DNA from: JAIYDQ01 sp031411055
GTDB taxonomy: Bacteria; Planctomycetota; Planctomycetia; Pirellulales; Pirellulaceae
Length of the DNA stretch: 11,253 nucleotides
Assembly: GCA_031411055.1 (NCBI GenBank)
Contig: JANOAI010000351.1
Coordinates: forward strand, 1 to 11,253
Direction of reading: 5' to 3'
This document shows positions 6,255 through 11,253 of the stretch, piece by piece; within the stretch, counting starts at the first letter, position 1; each line of letters starts with the position of its first letter. A model generated the notes under the pieces. It saw only the letters and a program-made list of their open reading frames with translations. It did no database searches and was not told the DNA's origin. Both the position numbers and the translations under genes were made by a program.

Positions 6255-6302
6255 GACGCGTCAGCGATTGGTCTGAGTTGGAAAATCACTCGCTGGCGCG
6301 TC
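6255..6302. repeat. Imperfect palindrome, second copy of the CACTCGCT-GCGCGT family
   Basis: The left arm GACGCGTCAGCGATTG (6255-6270) and the right arm CACTCGCTGGCGCGTC (6287-6302) pair at 14 of 16 positions across a 16-base loop. The right arm matches 432-446 at 14 of 15 bases on the same strand, so two members of one family lie about 5.9 kb apart. It sits within the promoter region shared by two divergent genes, so it may affect their transcription or simply be a tolerated insertion. Confidence 0.6.
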
Positions 6303-6346
6303 GTGATACGGTACATTTTCTTTTGGCATTTGGCTTATCGATGTAC

Positions 6347-6361
6347 CGATCGTAACGATCG
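6347..6361. promoter_or_regulatory. Operator-like dyad CGATCG-TAA-CGATCG
   Basis: Two CGATCG palindromes are separated by TAA, giving a 15-base dyad. The same bases can be read as a direct repeat, CGATCGTA-A-CGATCGTA (6347-6363). It lies between divergent genes, about 140 bases from each start, where a regulator could act on both. CGATCG is common in this DNA, so chance is a real alternative. Confidence 0.25.
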
Positions 6362-6423
6362 TATCAAATTGTATTGCACAAGTAATCCCAATGCCTTAAA
6401 CCTGGCAAAATGGGACCTATGAG

Positions 6424-6500
6424 TAAAATCTAATGTCGTTAGACTTAGGGTTTTGAGGGAACCCAAAAAATCGACAATTCAAATCGAAATTTGCGAGGTG
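6424..6500 (+). promoter_or_regulatory. 5' leader of the secreted-protein gene: possible -10, hairpin and ribosome binding site
   Basis: TAAAAT (6424-6429) resembles a -10 box but has no good -35 partner. GGGTT (6448-6452) pairs with AACCC (6460-6464) and is followed by a six-base A run. GAGGTG (6495-6500) lies five bases before the ATG at 6506 and fixes that start over the upstream in-frame TTG at 6491. Confidence 0.4.
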
Positions 6501-6505
6501 GTCTG

Positions 6506-8530
6506 ATGGAGAAGAATAACCTTTCAACAGCCAATATCCTCTGGATCAGCGGCTTAAGTGTCATTTTCTGTTGGCATGTGGGGTTTTCTTTGGCTCAATC
6601 CCCGGTTGAGACCGCTTTTGTGTCTGACTCTGGGGTCGCTCGAATCGCCAGTTCGTCCACTTCCCCCCCCTCACCGGTGGGACCCGATTCCCAGGTCGTC
6701 GGGACCTCTGCTTCGTCCGATCCGGTCGTTTATTCTCCTAGCCCGAACATTCATCCGGTTAGCTATGCCTCCCCGACGTTCCAAAATGGAAGCCATTGGG
6801 CCTCGGTCGTCTCCGATGCAAAAATGAACTTACGGCCGGAATTGCTCCCAAATCCGAGCGTTGCGAAAACGAATGTCGAGCAAGCGGCGACCCAACTTCA
6901 AAACTTTTTGTCCTCTGCCAAAGATGAGCGTTTTGCAAACTGGTTGACTTTTTTGAAATGGAATGACATTCAAGCCGAGCTTCGATCCAAGGAGCCTGAT
7001 CTTGAAAATCTCATACAAATTGAACGCAATATGCGTCAAAACTATCTGGGCTTGGAACTCCCACAGTTTGTTCGACTTCGTGAGAGTTTGAATGCTTACA
7101 TTTCTGCCCTCCGATTCGGCGACGATCAAGAAAGTTCGATTGAGCTGATTGGAAAACGATTGGACCAGCTTTCGGAATCGCTTCAAACTCCAGTCGATGG
7201 AGCAGATTCGACGCGACAACGCGAAATAGGGCTTGTTACATCGATACTGGCTCAATCAAAGCAATCGCCAGACTTATTGCAAAACGTTCGCAGCCAGTTC
7301 TCTCGCCCGAACATTCGCGTCCTGGTTTCAAGCGATTTTGTACAACGCCAGTTCTCGCGGCCCGTGGCACAGCCAACCCCTGTTAGGGAAACGATTCTCG
7401 GAACGCAAATACTTGGTCAAAGCTGTCTCTTTGGCCAAGCCATCCCCGTTTTCATCGACAATCCAAAAAACGCCTCCATTCGATTTCTGCTCGCCGCTCA
7501 GATGTCGTCCAATAGTATTGGATACAACCGGGGAGTGAAAATTTATACTACGGGGACGGCCAATGTTTCAGTCAGTGAATCCGTCTTATTGACCGACAAT
7601 GGATTGATCCTCAACAATGACATGTCGGTATCCGCACCGTTGAACACGACGATTACAGGTATCGATCACAAGTTACGAATTGTCGAGAAGTTTGCATCCA
7701 AGAGGGCTGCCAAGCAGAAACCTCTAGCCGACTCGATTGCTCAGGGGCGTCTCGATAACCGCTTAGGCTCGGGCTTTCATGAACAGCTCTCAGAGCAGAT
7801 CCAGCAAGCGAATACGCGAATTCGCGAACCAAATCTACCCACCTTCGCTCGTCTAGGCCTCGTGAAGCCAAAGCGCACAAGCTGGAGCTCAAGCCAATTT
7901 CTTTCGCTCCTTTGGAAGCAGCAGGACGTCGATCAATTGGCTGCCCCTGGGTCTTGTCCACTGGTCGTCACCCCTCACGGAATCACCCTCCAGATTCATC
8001 AATCGGCCATCATGAATGCCCTGGATCCGATTTTAAGCGGTCGCATTATTCATCACTACAATTTGGATGATATTGCCGAACAGTTAGGCCAGGCCCCGTC
8101 AGACGAATTGAAAAAAGAGGCTACGGGGGAAGCTTGGTCGATCGACATGGCCGGTTATCATCCGATCGAAGTAGAATTCGATGACCAACTTGTTAAATTT
8201 CGAATTCGGACAACAAAACTCGATCGGGGTGATCAGGCACTTGAACAACCGGCGACCATCGAAGCTGCGTACAGAATTGAATTGACCGATGGAACAATTC
8301 AGCTTCATCGTCAAGGAGATGTGAAGATTGATTTCGCTGGTAAGGCCCAACGTGGGCTTCGTGCGGTTACCTTGCGAAGCTTCCTGAAGAATAAATTTGA
8401 CGGCGTTTTTAAGCCAGAACTGCTTGAAAAGCCGATTCGATTGTCCGATCGTATTCCAGCCAACCTACCCAAATTAAACATCATCGAAATCCAAGTCGAC
8501 GACGGTTGGATTCAGGCCACCGTAATGTAG
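6506..8530 (+). CDS. Secreted protein of unknown function
   Basis: From the ATG at 6506 the product is 674 residues; this start has a clear GAGGTG site. Residues 1-30 form a signal peptide with a hydrophobic core and a likely cut at SLA|QS. There is no lipobox. After it comes a linker of about 70 residues rich in Ser, Pro and Val. An apparently helical part follows at about 125-215, with many charged residues and Trp/Leu (NWLTFLKWND). A middle part at about 300-375 has alternating hydrophobic and polar residues typical of beta strands. The C-terminal third, at about 495-674, is also predicted beta-rich. I see no catalytic motif, no Cys-based metal site and no Planctomycetes-type sorting or PEP-CTERM tail. 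Its size and export suggest a periplasmic or surface structural or transport-related protein, but I do not recognise the family. The miaE gene starts eight bases after its stop, so the two are probably co-transcribed. Confidence 0.88.
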   Translation: MEKNNLSTANILWISGLSVIFCWHVGFSLAQSPVETAFVSDSGVARIASSSTSPPSPVGPDSQVVGTSASSDPVVYSPSPNIHPVSYASPTFQNGSHWASVVSDAKMNLRPELLPNPSVAKTNVEQAATQLQNFLSSAKDERFANWLTFLKWNDIQAELRSKEPDLENLIQIERNMRQNYLGLELPQFVRLRESLNAYISALRFGDDQESSIELIGKRLDQLSESLQTPVDGADSTRQREIGLVTSILAQSKQSPDLLQNVRSQFSRPNIRVLVSSDFVQRQFSRPVAQPTPVRETILGTQILGQSCLFGQAIPVFIDNPKNASIRFLLAAQMSSNSIGYNRGVKIYTTGTANVSVSESVLLTDNGLILNNDMSVSAPLNTTITGIDHKLRIVEKFASKRAAKQKPLADSIAQGRLDNRLGSGFHEQLSEQIQQANTRIREPNLPTFARLGLVKPKRTSWSSSQFLSLLWKQQDVDQLAAPGSCPLVVTPHGITLQIHQSAIMNALDPILSGRIIHHYNLDDIAEQLGQAPSDELKKEATGEAWSIDMAGYHPIEVEFDDQLVKFRIRTTKLDRGDQALEQPATIEAAYRIELTDGTIQLHRQGDVKIDFAGKAQRGLRAVTLRSFLKNKFDGVFKPELLEKPIRLSDRIPANLPKLNIIEIQVDDGWIQATVM

Positions 8531-8538
8531 TTCAAGCC

Positions 8539-9114
8539 ATGCTGCATCTTCAGAGCACTTCGAGCGAACGCTGGTTGGCCCAAGTCGATCAGTCGCTCGA
8601 AGAAATACTCATCGACCATGCTCATTGTGAGCAAAAAGCCGCCGCAACCGCAATGAGCTTGCTTGGAACGTACATCGAGAACGACGATCTTTGTCGTGAG
8701 ATGACCATCATTGTTCAGGAAGAGCTGGACCATTTCCACCAAGTCGTGGCGATCCTTCGTAAGCGAGGCATCGCATTCCGCAAACAAGCGCCCGGGCACT
8801 ACGGAAGCGCGTTGAACGCGATGATTCGACCCAATGAACCAGATCGAGCTGTTGATCGGTTGTTGATTGCCGGATTAATCGAAGCCCGATCCTGTGAGCG
8901 ATTCGATCTTTTGCGGAAACGCATCGATGATGCTGAACTGGCTGAATTCTATGGGTCGCTTTTCGAATCCGAAGCCCGTCATCATAGCACCTATGTCCGG
9001 CTAGCCCTGGGCTATCAAGATGAGTCACAAGTTCGTCATCGATTGCAAGTACTCGCGAGCGCGGAAGCCGAAATCATCGCCAATGGCAATTCTCGCCCTC
9101 GCATGCATTCGTAG
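8539..9114 (+). CDS. miaE: tRNA-(ms2io6A)-hydroxylase, diiron enzyme MiaE
   Basis: MiaE hydroxylates the isopentenyl side chain of 2-methylthio-N6-isopentenyladenosine at position 37 of tRNAs that read codons starting with U, using O2 and a diiron centre. The 191-residue product is in the usual size range and has the full ligand set in the order expected for a ferritin-like four-helix bundle: Glu31 in HCEQKAA, Glu62 and His65 in EELDH, Glu115 in IEARSCERF, and Glu145 and His148 in ESEARH. IEARSCERF is especially characteristic of the family. The first ATG is at 8539; the longer frame from a TTG at 8506 would overlap the preceding gene and adds nothing MiaE-like. No clear ribosome binding site precedes the ATG, and with only eight bases after the previous stop, translation may depend on coupling. 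The substrate needs MiaA and MiaB, which are not in this window. Confidence 0.9.
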   Translation: MLHLQSTSSERWLAQVDQSLEEILIDHAHCEQKAAATAMSLLGTYIENDDLCREMTIIVQEELDHFHQVVAILRKRGIAFRKQAPGHYGSALNAMIRPNEPDRAVDRLLIAGLIEARSCERFDLLRKRIDDAELAEFYGSLFESEARHHSTYVRLALGYQDESQVRHRLQVLASAEAEIIANGNSRPRMHS

Positions 9115-9157
9115 GGTACTGAACTCCGACTGAATAAATTCTTCTTATTGACACGAT

Positions 9158-10183
9158 CTACCGGGATGGCGTGACGCGTTTTCGCGATGGACGGGTCTTT
9201 ACGCCTGCCCCTCGATCGGTCACGCGGTCCGGCGATGACGTCTCCGACTCATCGGAACGAACCACCAATGAGCCAAGATGAGAACGACGTTCGAAATCAA
9301 CGAAACTCGTCAAGCTCGCAAGGATCGCCAAACTCAACAACCAATCTCCGGCGAACAAAAACGTGAGAATCGCCAATCCCGTCCCAGCCAGCATTCCGAT
9401 TGGTCGCCATGTTCGCTTTACCAAACCAATAATCGTAAAACCCAAAAGACCGAGATAAGCATGCGACAACCAATTGATCAGGTGAGATTGATCGCTCAAA
9501 TAGGCCGCGTTCCATACGGGGCTTCTCTCTGCGATCGCTAGTGACCAAAGTGCCGTTCCATTCCACCAAATCGTTTCGGCAATGCAGCTTAGAAAACATA
9601 CAGACAGCCAAAGCAAGGTATGGGCTTGAAAGAGTCGGACCGCAAGATTGGCTGTCCCTCGAAGCTGTTGATCATGCAATCCGATTCGGAGGTAGTTGTT
9701 TTTTTTCCCTGGATCTACGATGAGATACAACAGCATGCCGGTAATCAGCAATTCGCCTGGCCCTTGAAGCATCGGAATGCGGTGTGAAATACCAAGAACA
9801 AGAATCGCGTTGACCAACGCAATCGTTCGCCCGCCAAGACCCAATATCAATAGAATCGCAAAAAGGGATGTCGCGGTAAGATAAACATAGACGGCCCAGT
9901 CGGACTGCACCACATACAGCAAAGAGAGACGCCCGGAACTTCCAGTTCCTTCGATTCCGTTGCCAATGAGAAAACGAGTAAGCTCTTTTCCGAAGAGACC
10001 GCCATTCTGGATCAAACGAGGGAGTTCATGAAACCAGCTCGCGGCAAAGATAAAACACCAGGTTCCCATTGCAACCCGAACAAGCCCTGCTTGAGCCGTG
10101 GTACGCTTGTCAAACCAGTAAGCGTTCCATTCTTCCAACATATTTTTCAATGAACTCAAGAGATGGTTTGTAATCGCTGTCAT
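9158..10183 (-). CDS. HTTM-domain polytopic membrane protein
   Basis: The product has 341 residues and at least seven hydrophobic segments, near 34-50, 96-116, 120-134, 143-156, 187-203, 241-256 and 262-293. The stretch WWNGTALWSL (206-215), following a Leu/Phe-rich helix that begins FQAHTL, is the signature I associate with the HTTM domain. That domain is the membrane part shared with vitamin K-dependent gamma-carboxylase and found in many bacterial proteins of unknown function. The carboxylase catalytic region is not present. Instead there is a charged Ser/Arg-rich tail (297-341) that probably lies in the cytoplasm. The start codon overlaps the stop of the upstream gene as ATGA (10180-10183), so the two are translated together. 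It converges on miaE with a 43-base gap and no visible terminator. The biochemical role is unknown. Confidence 0.83.
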   Translation of the reverse strand: MTAITNHLLSSLKNMLEEWNAYWFDKRTTAQAGLVRVAMGTWCFIFAASWFHELPRLIQNGGLFGKELTRFLIGNGIEGTGSSGRLSLLYVVQSDWAVYVYLTATSLFAILLILGLGGRTIALVNAILVLGISHRIPMLQGPGELLITGMLLYLIVDPGKKNNYLRIGLHDQQLRGTANLAVRLFQAHTLLWLSVCFLSCIAETIWWNGTALWSLAIAERSPVWNAAYLSDQSHLINWLSHAYLGLLGFTIIGLVKRTWRPIGMLAGTGLAILTFLFAGDWLLSLAILASLTSFVDFERRSHLGSLVVRSDESETSSPDRVTDRGAGVKTRPSRKRVTPSR

Positions 10184-10869
10184 GGCTTGTTGGCCCCCGC
10201 GTCATTCGAAGATGGCGAAAGAGATTTTGAAGCTCGTCGTTCCTCAAGTTTGGGTAAGAACGAAATCTGACCATCGCCTAAATCAACGATCGACGCCGCG
10301 TAAACCACCTGCGCATCACTCATATCATGCCAATCGATTCTCGTGTTCTCGGCTTGAAGTTTTACGACTTGATCCTGCGCAATTCTTGGTGCGACTCGAA
10401 CCCGGATGCTATCCACCGGTATTTTTGACAATCCCGGGTCGGATAGGAGGGCTTCACGCAGTAGACGCGTGACGGGCTCTTCCAAATCGTAGAACAGAAG
10501 ACCATTCAATTGCCTCAGCCATGCGTTGCGGATGGCCGGACTGAAGGCCTCCCGCGACGATTTACTTACGTTATCGTTCGAAATAGCCAACGATTCCCAG
10601 GTGCCGACTTTCTCGTTGGTGCGATGAACTTCTACTTGGATTCGTTCGCCGAGTTGCGCCGCACTGGCAATGGTAAGGGGCGTTGTATCTGCACGCCAAT
10701 TGCCCAACGCGGTATACGTTGCAATTCGATCTTGCAGTTGACGCATTGCCGCCGAGATTCCGCGTTGAGAAATCCAATCAATCGAAAGTATTAATAGATG
10801 GAAGAAGATCGCTATCGAGATGACAAAGCGAACAATCTTCGAATCGAGAGTAAACCAACGGAAAAACAT
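10180..10869 (-). CDS. Single-pass membrane protein, partner of the HTTM protein
   Basis: The product has 229 residues. One hydrophobic segment at about 12-31, following a short basic N-terminus, should anchor it with residues 35-229 outside. The outer part is soluble, mostly alternating charged and hydrophobic, and ends in a Ser/Asn-rich tail. There is no Cys and no motif I know. It is the first gene of a two-gene minus-strand unit and overlaps the HTTM gene by four bases, which argues for a shared complex or process. A weak promoter candidate on the minus strand, TTGAAT then AGAATA with 18 bases between, lies just upstream and downstream of the terminator. No Shine-Dalgarno sequence is clear. 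The ATG at 10867-10869 is chosen because it gives a good anchor. Confidence 0.78.
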   Translation of the reverse strand: MFFRWFTLDSKIVRFVISIAIFFHLLILSIDWISQRGISAAMRQLQDRIATYTALGNWRADTTPLTIASAAQLGERIQVEVHRTNEKVGTWESLAISNDNVSKSSREAFSPAIRNAWLRQLNGLLFYDLEEPVTRLLREALLSDPGLSKIPVDSIRVRVAPRIAQDQVVKLQAENTRIDWHDMSDAQVVYAASIVDLGDGQISFLPKLEERRASKSLSPSSNDAGANKP

Positions 10870-10910
10870 AGTGGAAGGCTATTCTGAATCGCAATGCATT
10901 TAGATTCAAC

Positions 10911-10964
10911 AAAAAACCGCAGTTTCGAGAATGTGAATTCTCCAAACTGCGGTTTGATTTTTCT
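10911..10964 (-). terminator. Rho-independent terminator of the Cys-rich repeat gene
   Basis: AAACCGCAGTTT (10914-10925) and AAACTGCGGTTT (10944-10955) are perfect 12-base complements. The stem continues inward with GAGAAT/ATTCTC around a GTGA loop after one unpaired base on each side. On the minus strand the stem is followed at once by a run of T residues, so it should end transcripts of the gene whose stop is at 11017-11019. A T5 run on the plus side would also allow it to work in the other direction. Confidence 0.85.
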
Positions 10965-11016
10965 GATACCGTTAAAAGCAAGTCCGTTACAACGACCTCG
11001 CTTAAAACAATGCTCA

Positions 11017-11253
11017 CTAGGTCTTTGGCGTTGCAGCATCGCTTGGCGACGATGGGCCAGCGTCTGGCGTTGGTGCTGGTGGAACAACTGGAGCCGATTG
11101 GATCGTTCCAGCGTCAACCGAACCGCTGCAGGTGCTGCAGCCAGCTGGAGCAGCAGTCGAAACCATTACTTCACCACCACAACCACAGCTTGGAGCTGGT
11201 GCTGCACAACCACAGCTTGGAGCTGGTGCTGCACAACCACAGCTTGGAGCTGG
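11017..11253 (-). CDS. C-terminal part of a Cys-rich, Ala/Pro-rich repeat protein (partial)
   Basis: The last 78 codons and TAG stop of a minus-strand gene are present; its 5' part lies beyond the right edge. The visible protein begins with tandem PAPSCGCAA repeats, two full and one incomplete, then CGCGGEVMVSTAAPAGCSTCSG, and ends in a Pro/Ala/Thr/Ser-rich tail without Cys. CGC and CSTC pairs could bind metal or form disulfides. Low-complexity Pro/Ala sequence with spaced Cys is typical of extracellular or cell-surface proteins in planctomycetes, but with the N-terminus missing I cannot show a signal peptide. A strong terminator follows 53 bases after the stop. Confidence 0.72.
   Translation of the reverse strand, partial: PAPSCGCAAPAPSCGCAAPAPSCGCGGEVMVSTAAPAGCSTCSGSVDAGTIQSAPVVPPAPTPDAGPSSPSDAATPKT
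11178..11253. repeat. 27-base tandem repeat within the Cys-rich gene
   Basis: Identical 27-base units lie at 11178-11204 and 11205-11231, followed by the first 22 bases of a third (11232-11253). The array runs on past the window. Each unit encodes nine residues (a permutation of PAPSCGCAA), so copy number can change without a frameshift. The base-perfect identity points to recent expansion or gene conversion. Confidence 0.9.

Noticed and set aside
6491..6505. TTG at 6491 as start of the secreted protein
   Set aside because: The ATG at 6506 has GAGGTG five bases upstream and begins a clean signal peptide; the TTG would put that site inside the coding region.
8506..8538. TTG at 8506 as start of miaE
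   Set aside because: It would overlap the previous gene by 25 bases and add 11 residues not typical of MiaE; the ATG at 8539 fits the family length.

Overview
The window looks like a planctomycete chromosome segment, most likely from the Pirellulales. I base this on several things. The intergenic DNA is full of GAA/TTC-capped palindromes and CGTTCGC-CGGA-GCGAACG hairpins that I associate with those genomes. Many genes are large exported or membrane proteins of unknown function. Shine-Dalgarno signals are often weak. Two of the hypothetical proteins resemble families I remember mainly from planctomycetes. This placement is from memory and inference, not from a database search.

Layout. Positions 1-806 contain an open frame of doubtful meaning at the left edge, two palindromic repeat structures (375-457 and 471-638) and a short leader. 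Positions 807-5447 hold three overlapping plus-strand genes. The first is a cytoplasmic protein with two cyclic-nucleotide-binding-like domains fused to a four-cluster [4Fe-4S] module. The second is a membrane protein with two pairs of histidines spaced 14 residues apart, as in two-haem b-type cytochromes. The third is a membrane-anchored ten-haem c-type cytochrome. Positions 5448-5733 are intergenic and contain two further palindromic elements. A minus-strand conserved hypothetical gene lies at 5734-6210. A repeat-bearing intergenic region separates it from the divergent plus-strand pair: a secreted protein of unknown function (6506-8530) and miaE (8539-9114), a diiron tRNA hydroxylase. Convergent to these is a minus-strand pair (10869 down to 9158): a single-pass membrane protein and a polytopic HTTM-domain protein, joined by an ATGA overlap. 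A strong hairpin terminator at 10911-10964 separates them from the 3' end of a minus-strand gene encoding Cys-rich nine-residue repeats, which runs off the right edge.

The most interesting part is 807-5447. Its three products place iron-sulfur clusters in the cytoplasm, two haems b in the membrane and ten haems c on the outer face, with no catalytic subunit visible. This suggests a transmembrane electron conduit whose cytoplasmic end is physically fused to a regulatory sensor. Both sensor domains have altered phosphate-binding cassettes, so the ligand may not be cAMP or cGMP. The direction of electron flow, the partners and the true ligand cannot be read from the sequence.
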